From Actinomycetales bacterium (lineage in GTDB: Bacteria > Actinomycetota > Actinomycetes > Actinomycetales > Dermatophilaceae), in NCBI GenBank assembly GCA_002748155.1, contig PDRO01000012.1, positions 1 to 64,000 on the forward strand: 64,000 nt of DNA, in the 5' to 3' direction. Under the pieces are notes generated by a model that was not told where the DNA came from, made no database searches, and saw nothing but the letters and a program-made list of their open reading frames with translations. Every line of letters begins with the position of its first letter. The stretch's first letter is position 1. The position numbers and the translations under genes are program-made. Positions 29,167 through 40,599 of this stretch are shown here, piece after piece.

Positions 29167-30503
29167 GCTGGCTCCTCCCCGAACTGGGGCAGGTCGTAGC
29201 GGGCAGCCAAGGTGCGCCGCAGACTCATCATCGCCGTGTACGTGCAGAAGATCCGTTTCGGCTGCGCCGGATAGCCCGCCAGGAAGTGATCGAGGGCGGT
29301 GTCGAGATCGGGCTCGATCGCGGCCACCGCCACGTCGTCATACTCGAGTCGCAACGCCATGTCGAATGCCCGGACGCCGCTGGTGACGGCAACCCCGGGG
29401 TCGCGCAGCGAGGTGAACGACACGTCGTAGAGCCACGAGACGTCCTGGCCGTCGGCGTAGTCGTCGTTGATCGCGATCATCGTGGTGGCCGGATCGTTCC
29501 CGTACGTGCTCAAGGCAACTGTGAAGCCGGCCGGGTTCTTCACGAGCACCAACTCCAATGGGGCACCGTCGATCTCGATGATCTCGCCCCGGCCAAAGGG
29601 AGGGCGCACCGCGTGCAGCGCCTCGAGGGCCGTCGCCGGCCGGAAGCGGTCACCGAGCACCGCCCGGGCCATCGTCGTGGCTGCCGTGGCGTTGATCATC
29701 GCGGCCAGTCCTCGCTGGTGCAGGCGCACCGGCCCGACGTGCTCGTCACCGAATCGGATGGAGAAGTCCCGCGCGTCCTGGGGGTGCAGCAAACCGTCTC
29801 GCGAGGTCGGTGGTGGCACAGTCAGATCGCCGGTGAACCGCACGTCGGCTTCCTGCAATGCAGGGACCGTGTCGGACACCGCCGGGTCGACCCCGAAATA
29901 GTGGATCTGCACGGGCCCGATCGGGGCGTCGGCCGCGCCGGTAGTGACGCCCGGCACAGCGAGGGATTCGGCGATCCGGGCGATGAAGGAATCATCGCGG
30001 TTGAGCACCACCGTGCTGCTGGTCTGCTTCGCGAGCGTGGCGAGCAGGTCGGCCGTGGTGTCGATCTCGGCGAACCGGTCGAGTTGGTCGCGAGCCACGT
30101 TGAGCAGGAGCGCGTGCGTGGGTGTGACGACCTTGATGAAGTGCAGGGCGTGCCATTCGTCGAGCTCAAGCACCGCGATGTCGGCCGCCAAGCGCCCGGA
30201 CAACCCGATCACACCGAGCATCGACGAGACCACCCCTCGGGTGAAGTTGCTGCCGGTCGGGTTGGTGAAGACCTGCAAGCCGTGCGCGCGCACGATGGCC
30301 GCCAGCATCTTCGTCGTCGTGGTCTTGCCGTTCGTGCCCGAGACGACGACGATGCCTCCGGGTAGATCGGCGAGGGTGTGGGCCAACAACCGTGGGTCGA
30401 TCCGCTCGGCCACCAGCCCCGGGAAGGCCGAGCCGCCCCCACGTCGACGAGCTAGGGCCCGAGCGACCTTTCCTGCCAGGATCGCTGCCGTCGTGCGCAC
30501 CAC
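29163..30503 (-). CDS. murT: Lipid II isoglutaminyl synthase Mur-ligase-like subunit
   Basis: VVVSGTNGKTTTTKMLAAI; C-terminal DUF1727-type domain. Confidence 0.92.
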   Translation of the reverse strand: MVRTTAAILAGKVARALARRRGGGSAFPGLVAERIDPRLLAHTLADLPGGIVVVSGTNGKTTTTKMLAAIVRAHGLQVFTNPTGSNFTRGVVSSMLGVIGLSGRLAADIAVLELDEWHALHFIKVVTPTHALLLNVARDQLDRFAEIDTTADLLATLAKQTSSTVVLNRDDSFIARIAESLAVPGVTTGAADAPIGPVQIHYFGVDPAVSDTVPALQEADVRFTGDLTVPPPTSRDGLLHPQDARDFSIRFGDEHVGPVRLHQRGLAAMINATAATTMARAVLGDRFRPATALEALHAVRPPFGRGEIIEIDGAPLELVLVKNPAGFTVALSTYGNDPATTMIAINDDYADGQDVSWLYDVSFTSLRDPGVAVTSGVRAFDMALRLEYDDVAVAAIEPDLDTALDHFLAGYPAQPKRIFCTYTAMMSLRRTLAARYDLPQFGEEPA

Positions 30504-30539
30504 CAGATCACCCTAGCGCCGCCGAAGCAGCCGACTTAC

Positions 30540-30566
30540 CGGCATACCGGTCTCGTGGGTATGCCG
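30540..30566. repeat. 9-bp inverted repeat CGGCATACC/GGTATGCCG with 9-nt loop between the LCP gene and murT
   Basis: Read directly: 30540-30548 pairs with 30558-30566. Confidence 0.9.
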
Positions 30567-30592
30567 CAGCCTGGCACCACGCTAAGGGAGCT

Positions 30593-31660
30593 TCAGCCGG
30601 TCGGGGCGTTCGATGTGCCGTAGCGGGCGACGTATGCCGACAAATCACCAACCGCAAGTGCCTTGATCAGCTCCGCGTTGCGAGCTTCGTTGATGATGTC
30701 GACCGAAGAGCCACCGACCATGCCGAAGCGAGCGATCGGGACCATCACCGAAGTGATCTCGGCCCGGGTGATCCTCCGCACGACCGGCATCAACGCCTGA
30801 GCGTCGGCGGCACTGAACTTGTCGGACACCACCTGTCCGAGTAGTTGCGGGATGAGCTGCATGACCCGTTGCTCGTCCTTCCGGAGCAACTGCTGCAGTT
30901 TCAGCAGCATGCCGGTCAAGGCAGCCCGGTGTCGCTCGGTGCGATCAAGGTCGCCGTTGGGCAGGCCTTTGCGCTCTCGCACGTACGTGAGCGCGAGCTG
31001 CCCTTTCAAGGTGAGTGGGCCGGAGGGGAACTGCGGACCCGACGAATTCGAAGTGACGCGGTTCTGCACGGTGAACCCGCCGAGCAGCTCACTGATCCGG
31101 ATGAAGCGATCGAAACCGGTCTGTACGACGTAGGTGATCGTCAGTCCGCCGAGCACCCTTGACACCGCGTTGGCGAGGGCCTCGGGCCCTCCTCGGACGT
31201 AGGCGGCGTTGATCTTGCCGCGACCCCCGGTGGCGTACGTGGCCACGGTGTCCCGAGCAACCGAGACGAGATTGAGACGCTGACGGTCCGCCGTGAGCTG
31301 CACGACGGTGATGACATCCGAGTTCCCTCGACGCAGACTGGACGTGCGTGAGTCGGAACCGATGAGTAGTGCATTGACCGCACCACTTCGGCCTAGGCTC
31401 CCAGCAGTGCCAGTCGCGGACTCGGCCGTTGGGGGCGCTGTCGTCGTGGCGTGAGCACTCGACGGTGGTGTGGCTGTCCCGGGTGCCGTGGACGCTGTCG
31501 TGGTTGGGCTGTCACCGGTCGGTCTGCCGGACGATCCGGAGGTTGCCGTGATCCGCACACCGTCGCCATCAGTGCAAGCGGCCAACAGTGCCATCAAGGC
31601 TCCACCCGAGAGGCCGAACAGGGTGCGCCTATTGAATTGATCGTGCCGATCGTCAACCAT
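30593..31660 (-). CDS. LytR-CpsA-Psr (LCP) family protein with lipoprotein-type signal
   Basis: ALLIGSDSRTSSLRRGNSDVITVVQL; LVSVARDTVATY; KINAAY; N-terminal RRTLFGLSGGALMALLAAC. Confidence 0.9.
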   Translation of the reverse strand: MVDDRHDQFNRRTLFGLSGGALMALLAACTDGDGVRITATSGSSGRPTGDSPTTTASTAPGTATPPSSAHATTTAPPTAESATGTAGSLGRSGAVNALLIGSDSRTSSLRRGNSDVITVVQLTADRQRLNLVSVARDTVATYATGGRGKINAAYVRGGPEALANAVSRVLGGLTITYVVQTGFDRFIRISELLGGFTVQNRVTSNSSGPQFPSGPLTLKGQLALTYVRERKGLPNGDLDRTERHRAALTGMLLKLQQLLRKDEQRVMQLIPQLLGQVVSDKFSAADAQALMPVVRRITRAEITSVMVPIARFGMVGGSSVDIINEARNAELIKALAVGDLSAYVARYGTSNAPTG

Positions 31661-31723
31661 AATCGAAAGATAGGCGCAGCAGGCCGACCGCGGTGGCGTG
31701 CCGCGCCGGAGTATCCGGGCTTG

Positions 31724-33358
<1,635 letters not shown>

Positions 33359-33467
33359 CGTCCGAGCGTATCCACCCCGGGGTGGCTCATCGGACACCAC
33401 CACGGGCACCCGGGAACCCGTCGACACCGGACACGTCGCAGCGAGGCGACGGATCGGCCGCTCGCGA

Positions 33468-34055
33468 CTACAGGGTGCGCCGGACGATCACCTGCCGGTG
33501 GCCCGACACCTGGTATCCGGTGTCGCCGGTGATCTCGAAACCCGCATCGGTGAACACCGACAGGATTCCTGCCGAGGCCTGGGTCCGGTCGATTCGGTCG
33601 CCGCCGGTCTCGATCGGGTAGGCCTCGACAGCAGCGGCGCCACAAGCCCGTGCGTAGTCGACCGCGCCGTCCAACAGCGCCCGCGCCACGCCCTTCTTGC
33701 CATGGCCGGCGCGGACCCGGAAACACGACACGACCCAGACGTTGCCGTCGGGATCGATGGGGAAACGCCGTGGGCTGAATCCGTGTAGCTGCTCACGCAG
33801 GGCGATCGCCGCCCAGCCGACGACGTCATCATCCTGGTACGCGAGCACGCCGGGCGCGTTGCCGCTGTTGCAGAGGGCTTCGAGTCGTTGACCGCGCTCC
33901 TGCGAGCTGCTCAGAGCCTTGTTGTCCGTGGGGCTCAACCGGCGGGAGAGGCACCAGCAGCCCTGTGCGCCGGCGCGCTTGGGGGCAAGGATCGTGGCCA
34001 CGTCAGCGAACCGGTCGCCCGTAGCCGGGCGTGTCTCGAAGCCCACGATCGTCAT
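33468..34055 (-). CDS. GNAT-type N-acetyltransferase
   Basis: [32 protein letters not shown]. Confidence 0.8.
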   Translation of the reverse strand: MTIVGFETRPATGDRFADVATILAPKRAGAQGCWCLSRRLSPTDNKALSSSQERGQRLEALCNSGNAPGVLAYQDDDVVGWAAIALREQLHGFSPRRFPIDPDGNVWVVSCFRVRAGHGKKGVARALLDGAVDYARACGAAAVEAYPIETGGDRIDRTQASAGILSVFTDAGFEITGDTGYQVSGHRQVIVRRTL

Positions 34056-34070
34056 CGAGCGGATGTGCGA

Positions 34071-34421
34071 TCAGTCGGCTTGAGCGAGGATGCCGTTGAC
34101 CTCACGGGTGACGCGGGGCTCGGCGATGAACGGCAGCACCGGCACGAATCCGGTCAGCAGGTGCAACACGATCCGCTTGACTCCCCAGGCGATCTTGAGC
34201 CCGAGATTGGCGATGGTCGCGGCATACCCCATGTAGATGAAACCGTGGATGTACGACCAGTTCTTGGTGAACCAGTTCTCCTGTCCCATGAGGTATTTCA
34301 TGACCATCTCGACGACGAGGATGAACAGCGCGATTCCGGCGACGATCGCCATCACCCGATAGAGCCGGAGTGCCTGACGGATCTGCACCGGCTGGGCCAT
34401 GGTGGGGGGAAGCATGCTCAT
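34071..34421 (-). CDS. DUF3817-type integral membrane protein
   Basis: ALRLYRVMAIVAGIALFILVVEMVMKYL…YIHGFIYMGYAATIANLGLK; ATGA overlap with SURF1. Confidence 0.85.
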   Translation of the reverse strand: MSMLPPTMAQPVQIRQALRLYRVMAIVAGIALFILVVEMVMKYLMGQENWFTKNWSYIHGFIYMGYAATIANLGLKIAWGVKRIVLHLLTGFVPVLPFIAEPRVTREVNGILAQAD

Positions 34422-35212
34422 GGGGGGTCTCCTGCTGGCTGTAGCACTCGTCGTCGGTAGTCGTCTCGCACCATCTTCACCCACATCCACAGGCCGAACA
34501 CCGCGAACAGCCACCACTGCAGAGCGTATGCCGCGTTGCGCATCGACAGCCCAGTGGGCACGTCGGGTGGGGGCACCCGTTCCACGGCTCCGGGAGAGCC
34601 CGCTGCCGATCCCGACCCGACGGCCGCAACGTCGCCCGGATCCGGGGTCTCGGAGATCGCGAAGAGGAAGCCGTTGTAGACCTCACCACCCCAGAGGTTG
34701 AGCAGCTCGCCCAGGTCGACTGAGCCGATCTCACCCTCGGGCAGCAGACCGTGGCCGCTGCGCGGGGATTCGCTGGGAGCCAGGCTGCCGACCACGGTGA
34801 GCCGCCCGGTCGGGGCCGGTGGGTCGGCCGCAACCTGAGCCGAGCCGGCGAGGAAACCTCGCAGCACCGGGATCCGCGCCCCAGTCGATTCGACGACGAA
34901 CGGCACGATGGCCCATCGGCCTTCGACACCGTCGAGGAGCCGCTGCGGCACGTAACGCAGCCGATCCGGCTCGTATCGCCCGACGGCCTCGACCCGCTGG
35001 TTGGATCCGGTGTCGGGGAATGGCATGTGCGGCTGGATCACCTCGTCGAGCGGCAACACCGGCTGGGCCAGCGCCGCGTCGAGCGCCTCCTGGCGAGCAT
35101 CGGCCTGGGCGACCTCGTACTGCCAGATGCCCAAACGCACGAACAGTCCGCCCAACACGACGACGACCGCGAGCAGTCCGAGCCACTTCGGGGTCATCGC
35201 GGTCCGCCACAC
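34418..35212 (-). CDS. SURF1-family cytochrome oxidase assembly protein
   Basis: GLLAVVVVLGGLFVRLGIWQYEVAQAD; VEAVGRYEPDRLRYVPQR; AYALQWWLFAVFGLW. Confidence 0.9.
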   Translation of the reverse strand: MWRTAMTPKWLGLLAVVVVLGGLFVRLGIWQYEVAQADARQEALDAALAQPVLPLDEVIQPHMPFPDTGSNQRVEAVGRYEPDRLRYVPQRLLDGVEGRWAIVPFVVESTGARIPVLRGFLAGSAQVAADPPAPTGRLTVVGSLAPSESPRSGHGLLPEGEIGSVDLGELLNLWGGEVYNGFLFAISETPDPGDVAAVGSGSAAGSPGAVERVPPPDVPTGLSMRNAAYALQWWLFAVFGLWMWVKMVRDDYRRRVLQPAGDPP

Positions 35213-35335
35213 CAGGCCAGCCTAGTAACCGGGTTCGCCGGTTGCCGTTGCGGGCCAATGCCGCCGGTGGCTCCCCTCTTACCGATGAGCCCCCCGGCAT
35301 ACATCGCCTGGCCCTGTGTGCAGAAGTGCGAGTGG

Positions 35336-36040
35336 CTACTCAAGTGGCTGATGAGACTGATCACGCAACAGCACCGCCGTGAACTGCTGGTTCGTACCCC
35401 AGGGGGTCGTGTGGTCCTCGCCGCTCGTACGAACCAGCTCGAAGCCGGGGAACTCTGCGACGAGTTCCTCGTGGGTGTAGCGGACGATCGGCAGCCCGCT
35501 GCAGGTTGTCGGCCCGTCCGGGCCGAAAGTCGCCACGACCACCCAACCCCCCGGGTGCAGCGAGCCGGCCAGCGAGGCTCGATAGTCGTCACGCTCGCCG
35601 GGCTCGGTGAGGAAATGGAAGACCGCTCGGTCGTGCCAGAGCCCGAACCGGCGCCCTAGGTCCAGGTCGAGGACATCGGCCAGCTCAAGACGCACTTCGG
35701 ACCCGGGCGCGCCGAGCCGCTCACGCACGGTACGCAGCGCCGTGGCGGACAGGTCGATCGCAGTGAGGTCGGTGTAGCCACGTTCGAGCAAGTGATCGAC
35801 GAGTGTGGACCAACCGGCACCGACATCGATCACCCCCGTGTCAGGTGAGATGCCGGTGGCATCGACCAGGCCCAGCGACAGCTCGGGCACCGACTGCCAC
35901 CACGACAGGCCGTCGACCGGTTTACCGTCATGCACGCCCTCCCAGTAGTCCTGGCGAGAGTCGTGGTCGGCCGGTCGCCACAGCGGGAGCTCCGGGTCGT
36001 TCATGCCGGATACGCTAATCCACTCCCCAGTCCGGGCCAT
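35336..36040 (-). CDS. Class I SAM-dependent methyltransferase
   Basis: GVIDVGAGWSTLVDHLLERGYTDLTAIDLSATAL. Confidence 0.85.
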   Translation of the reverse strand: MARTGEWISVSGMNDPELPLWRPADHDSRQDYWEGVHDGKPVDGLSWWQSVPELSLGLVDATGISPDTGVIDVGAGWSTLVDHLLERGYTDLTAIDLSATALRTVRERLGAPGSEVRLELADVLDLDLGRRFGLWHDRAVFHFLTEPGERDDYRASLAGSLHPGGWVVVATFGPDGPTTCSGLPIVRYTHEELVAEFPGFELVRTSGEDHTTPWGTNQQFTAVLLRDQSHQPLE

Positions 36041-36168
36041 CCCATCGAAGCGATATCCGCGAATCGTCGGCGCCCACGTCTGTCGCTGACTGCCCCCAGC
36101 AGACCAGCACTTCGCAGCAACCAGGGCAAGACGGCAGCACCGAGGACCGACGGACTATCGTCGGTGCG

Positions 36169-37479
36169 GTGAGCGCCTCTTTCGACCCGGACGACACCTG
36201 CCAGGGACTGCTCGGCTTCATCGACGACTCGCCCTCACCCTTCCACGCGGTGGCCAACGCGGCGGCATACCTCGGCGAAGCCGGATTCACGACGGTCGAC
36301 GAGTCGTCAGCATGGCCCAGCGGGCCAGGCCGCTACCTGCTGACCCGGGCCGGGGCGCTGGTGGCGTGGATCGAGCCGGAGGGTGCGGCTGCCCACACAC
36401 CGTTCCGGGTCGTCGGGGCGCACACCGACTCCCCCAATCTGCGGGTCAAGCCGAACCCGGAGGTGAGCCGGGCCGGCTTCGCCCAGGTGGCGGTCGAACC
36501 CTACGGCGGGTTGTTGCGCAACTCGTGGCTGGACCGGGACCTGAGCTTGTCCGGGCGCGTCGTGGTGCGGGAACGAGGTGACGGCCCGGGTGGCACCCGC
36601 ACCCACCTGTTCCACGACCGCGACCCGATCCTGCGGGTCGCCCAGCTCGCCGTCCACCTCGATCGTGGGGTCAACGACACCGGACTCGTGCTCAACAAGC
36701 AGCAGCACCTCGTCCCGATCTGGGGGATCGGTGACGCCATGGACGACGGCGGGTTCGTCACCTACCTGGCCCAGCAGGTGGCCGTCGATCCGGGCGATGT
36801 GCTGGCCTGGGACGCGATGACCCACGACACCCAGCCCTGTGCCCGCATCGGCCGGGCCGGCGAGTTCGTCGCGGCGCCCCGACTGGACAATCTCGCGAGT
36901 TCGTATGCCGCAGTGCGTGCGCTGGCACACGTCGCCGGCCCGGCGGCATACCGTCCCGTCGTGGCCCTGTTCGACCACGAGGAGGTCGGCAGCAGCTCGG
37001 AGCGCGGAGCCGGTTCACCGCTGCTCGAGGCAGCCTTGGAGCGGATCGTGCGTGCCGCGGGGGGCGGCCGCGACGACTACTGGCGGTCGCTGGCGGGCAG
37101 TGTGATCGCCTCGGCGGATATGGCGCACGGGGTGCATCCGAACTATGCCGAGCTGGGAGAGCCCGGGCATCCGGTGATCCTCAACGGCGGGCCGGTGCTC
37201 AAAGTGCACACCGAATTGCGCTACGCCACCGACGGTGTCGGCGCGGCGGCGGTCCGCTTGGCGTGTGAGCAGGCCGAGGTGCCGTTGCAGACCTTCGTCA
37301 TCCGCAGTGACCTGCCGTGCGGCTCCACGATCGGTCCGATCACTGCGGCCCGGCTCGGGGTGACGACGGTCGATCTGGGCTGCGCGATGCTCTCCATGCA
37401 CTCGGCCCGCGAGCTGGCCGGTGCGGCCGACCCGGCAATGTATGCCGCCACGCTCGCCGCGTTTCTCGCCCCAGCCTGA
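36169..37479 (+). CDS. M18-family aminopeptidase
   Basis: VVGAHTDSPNLRVKPNPE; ALFDHEEVGSSSERGAGSPLLE. Confidence 0.95.
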   Translation: MSASFDPDDTCQGLLGFIDDSPSPFHAVANAAAYLGEAGFTTVDESSAWPSGPGRYLLTRAGALVAWIEPEGAAAHTPFRVVGAHTDSPNLRVKPNPEVSRAGFAQVAVEPYGGLLRNSWLDRDLSLSGRVVVRERGDGPGGTRTHLFHDRDPILRVAQLAVHLDRGVNDTGLVLNKQQHLVPIWGIGDAMDDGGFVTYLAQQVAVDPGDVLAWDAMTHDTQPCARIGRAGEFVAAPRLDNLASSYAAVRALAHVAGPAAYRPVVALFDHEEVGSSSERGAGSPLLEAALERIVRAAGGGRDDYWRSLAGSVIASADMAHGVHPNYAELGEPGHPVILNGGPVLKVHTELRYATDGVGAAAVRLACEQAEVPLQTFVIRSDLPCGSTIGPITAARLGVTTVDLGCAMLSMHSARELAGAADPAMYAATLAAFLAPA

Positions 37480-37570
37480 AGCCAGCGGGCTCGGTCGATC
37501 GTGGTGGCAACGCTGCCCAATGGTCGCCGGAGGGGGCGCCGCCTGCAAGAAGGCGCCGGGGCTGCTATTC

Positions 37571-37628
37571 GTGTTACTCCACGAGCACTGGTGTTACTCC
37601 AAGAGCACTGGTGTTACTCCACGAGCAC
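37571..37628. repeat. 20-bp tandem repeat (GTGTTACTCCAMGAGCACTG), three copies (third partial), carrying the lutC stop codon
   Basis: 37571-37590, 37591-37610, 37611-37628; lutC TAA at 37616-37614 (-). Confidence 0.95.
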
Positions 37629-38279
37629 GACGTGCAGGATGCGCGGGCCGTGGACTCCTTCGACTCGTTCGAGCTCGATGTCACTGGTCGCGCTCGGGCC
37701 GGAGATCCAGGTGAACGGCTGCGCCGAGCCGACCTGGGGTCGCACTCGGGCCACCGCTTCGGGGACATCGTGGACGACCTGGTCGGCCCGGATGACACAC
37801 ACGTGCAAGTCGGGCACCAGCGACAACGCCCGGCGGCCTTGATCGGGGCCGTGGTCGAGCACGATCGTGCCGGTCGTGGCGATGCCGACCGACGCCGCCG
37901 TGATCACGGCCTCGACCTGGTCGAGTTCCGCGTGGGACAGCTCGTCGTCACGCACCTGGCGGATCTGTGCGGGAAGTGCTGCTGTCCAGGCCGGGTCGAG
38001 ACCGGCCGGGACAACAACGGACCCGGCACCGTCAAGGGCCACCGCCACCGCGGTGCCCACCTGCCCATCGTCGGCGCGGACCACCTCGGCCCGGTAGTCG
38101 ACGACGTTCTCGACGAACAGCTCGATCGTCGTATGCCGTTCCGGGGTGGGGAATTCCACACGAGGAACCGGCCCGCGGGCCCCGAGCGAGGTGTTCACGT
38201 CGCCGACCGCGGCGCGGACCCGGGCCAGGATCTCGGCCTTCGCCGTATCGGCCGGTGTCGATGTGCCGACGGCGTTCAC
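37614..38279 (-). CDS. lutC: Lactate utilization protein C (LUD domain)
   Basis: ILARVRAAVGDVNTS…GTIVLDHGPDQGRRALSLVPDLHVCVI; GTG start overlaps lutB stop. Confidence 0.9.
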   Translation of the reverse strand: MNAVGTSTPADTAKAEILARVRAAVGDVNTSLGARGPVPRVEFPTPERHTTIELFVENVVDYRAEVVRADDGQVGTAVAVALDGAGSVVVPAGLDPAWTAALPAQIRQVRDDELSHAELDQVEAVITAASVGIATTGTIVLDHGPDQGRRALSLVPDLHVCVIRADQVVHDVPEAVARVRPQVGSAQPFTWISGPSATSDIELERVEGVHGPRILHVVLVE

Positions 38280-39766
38280 GAGCGGCCTCCCTTCGGGTGG
38301 CGATGCTGCGTGCCCCGGTTCTGGGCCCACCAGTCCCGGAACGACGACGTCGGTGGGGTGGGTACGTCTCGGGCGCTGGCCCAGGCAGCGAGTGGACCAG
38401 GCAACGACCTGATGGTGCGCCCGCCGAGCAGTCGTCCACCGAGTTTGGCGGCCCGTTGGGCACGCTCGAGACGCCGGTGGTCGCCCATGATCCAGGCAAC
38501 CGCGGCCATGGCTCTGGCCTCGGCTGTGGCCCGCCCGGCTGCGTCGACCACCTTGGTCCGCAGATGCACGAGCAGGCTGGGGATGTCGATCCGCATCGGG
38601 CAGGCTTCGAAACAGGCACCGCACAACGAGGAGGCATAGGGCAACGACTTGTCGACCTCGCTCGCCGTGCCGCGCAGCTGCGGATTGAGCACCGCACCGA
38701 TCGGCCCGGGATACACCGAACCGTAGGCGTGACCGCCGGTGCGTTCGTAGACCGGGCAGACGTTGAGGCAGGCCGAGCACCGGATACAGCGCAGCGCCTG
38801 CCGGCCGAGCGCATCGGCCAGCACGTGGGTGCGGCCATTGTCGATCAGCACGACGTGCACCTGCTGCGGGCCGTCGCCGGGATGCACCCCTGACCAGATC
38901 GTCGTATAGGGATTCATCCGCTCACCGGTCGAGCTGCGCGGCAGCAGTTGCAGGAAGGTGCCCAGGTCGTCCCAGGTCGGTAGCACTTTCTCGATCCCGA
39001 CCACCGAGATGAGCGTCTCGGGCAGGGTGAGACACATCCGCCCGTTGCCCTCGCTTTCGACGACCACGAGGCTGCCGGTGTCGGCGATCGCGAAATTCGC
39101 TCCGGAGACGGCGACCTTGGCCCGCAGGAACTTCTCCCGCAAGTGCATCCGAGCAGCTTCGGCTAGTTGCGCCGGGTCGTCACTGAGATCCGCCGGTGCC
39201 GGCCGACCGACCAGGTGCATCTCCCGGCGGAAGATCTCGCGGATCTCCGAGCGGTTCCGGTGGATCGCCGGCACGAGGATGTGACTTGGCAGGTCGTGTC
39301 CGAGTTGCACGATGAGCTCGGCAAGATCGGTCTCCCAAGCCCGGATGCCTACCGCTTCGAGCGCCTCGTTGAGCTCGATCTCCTGGGTCGCCATCGACTT
39401 GACCTTGACGACCTCGTCGGCTCCCTCGGCCCGAGCGATGTCGACGACGATCTGGCAGGCTTCCTGGGCGTCGCGGGCCCAGTGCACGACGGCGCCATTG
39501 CGGGTCAGGTTGGTTTCCAACTCCTCGAGGTAGGCCGCGAGGTGGGTGAGCAACTCGTCCTTGGCTGCCGACCCGGCCAGCCGCAGTTGCTCCCAATGCG
39601 GCACTTCGCCGACGACCGCGGCACGTTTTGCACGGATCGTCCCGGTCGCATGGGCGAGATTGCGTCGCTGTTGGGTCTTGGCGAGCGCGGTGCGGGCTGC
39701 CTCGGGAAACTTCGGCATGCCGAGGAATGCCTGGGTCGTCTCCTGGAGCGGGATCGTGGTGCTCAT
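38276..39766 (-). CDS. lutB: Lactate utilization iron-sulfur protein B
   Basis: CIRCSACLNVCPVY and CGACFEACPMRIDIP clusters. Confidence 0.95.
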   Translation of the reverse strand: MSTTIPLQETTQAFLGMPKFPEAARTALAKTQQRRNLAHATGTIRAKRAAVVGEVPHWEQLRLAGSAAKDELLTHLAAYLEELETNLTRNGAVVHWARDAQEACQIVVDIARAEGADEVVKVKSMATQEIELNEALEAVGIRAWETDLAELIVQLGHDLPSHILVPAIHRNRSEIREIFRREMHLVGRPAPADLSDDPAQLAEAARMHLREKFLRAKVAVSGANFAIADTGSLVVVESEGNGRMCLTLPETLISVVGIEKVLPTWDDLGTFLQLLPRSSTGERMNPYTTIWSGVHPGDGPQQVHVVLIDNGRTHVLADALGRQALRCIRCSACLNVCPVYERTGGHAYGSVYPGPIGAVLNPQLRGTASEVDKSLPYASSLCGACFEACPMRIDIPSLLVHLRTKVVDAAGRATAEARAMAAVAWIMGDHRRLERAQRAAKLGGRLLGGRTIRSLPGPLAAWASARDVPTPPTSSFRDWWAQNRGTQHRHPKGGRS

Positions 39767-40596
39767 GCCGGGTCCTGCTCGGTCGAGGCGAGGACTTCAG
39801 CCAAGTGCAGGGTGCGCACCCCGGCACGCTGGCGGGCGAGCACGGACCCCATGTTCATCAGGCACATGTTGTCTCCGGCGACCAGGACTTCGGCCCCGGT
39901 GTCCCGGACGTGGCGCACTTTGTCGGAGGCCATAGCGATCGAGACGTCCGAGTTCTTCACCGAGAAGGTGCCGCCGAAGCCGCAGCATTCTTCGGCATGT
40001 GGCAGGTCGACGACGGTGATCCCGCGCACTGCCCCCAACAACCGCTGCGGCCGGTCTCCGACGCCGGCGACCCGAAGCGAGTGACATGTCGGGTGGAAAG
40101 TCACCCGGTGCGGGAAGTACGCGCCGACGTCGAGCACACCGAGCACATCGACAAGGTATTCCGACAGATCGTAGACCCGCGGCGTGAGCTGGTCGACGGC
40201 GGTGACCAGCCCGGGGTCACCGATCTGGACCGCGATGTCGTGGTGTTGGTGCCGGATTGCACCGACACAGGACCCGGTCGGTGCGACCACGGCGTCGTAG
40301 TCCGCGAAGACGTCGACGAAGCGCCGCACCAGCGGCACGGTCTCGGCGGCATACCCGGTGTTCGTGAAGATCTGCCCGCAGCAGGTCTGCGTCACCGGGA
40401 AGTCGACGGTGCAACCGAGCCGTTCGAGCAGCTTGACCGTCGCGATCGGGGTGCCCGGCCACATCGTGTCGTTGTAGCAGGCTGCGAACAGGGCAACGGT
40501 CTTGCCGGCACCCGGAAGTGCAGCGTGGACACCGTCGACCGCGGCGGTGCCAGTGGTGGCGTCGGCGATAGAGGGAGTGCTCATCAACATGATCAA
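39763..40596 (-). CDS. lutA: (Fe-S)-binding protein, lactate utilization protein A (CCG domains)
   Basis: QTCCGQIFTNTGY; EECCGFGGTFSVKNSDVS. Confidence 0.95.
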   Translation of the reverse strand: MIMLMSTPSIADATTGTAAVDGVHAALPGAGKTVALFAACYNDTMWPGTPIATVKLLERLGCTVDFPVTQTCCGQIFTNTGYAAETVPLVRRFVDVFADYDAVVAPTGSCVGAIRHQHHDIAVQIGDPGLVTAVDQLTPRVYDLSEYLVDVLGVLDVGAYFPHRVTFHPTCHSLRVAGVGDRPQRLLGAVRGITVVDLPHAEECCGFGGTFSVKNSDVSIAMASDKVRHVRDTGAEVLVAGDNMCLMNMGSVLARQRAGVRTLHLAEVLASTEQDPA

Positions 40597-40599
40597 ACC

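Noticed and set aside
37571-37628. Possible CRISPR-like or phage att repeat
   Set aside because: Directly abutting 20-bp units without spacers and no cas genes; simple tandem duplication of the lutC end.
37614-38780. 388-aa LutC with long N-terminal extension
   Set aside because: Extension overlaps lutB in another frame; GTG at 38279 gives a normal-length LutC overlapping the lutB stop.
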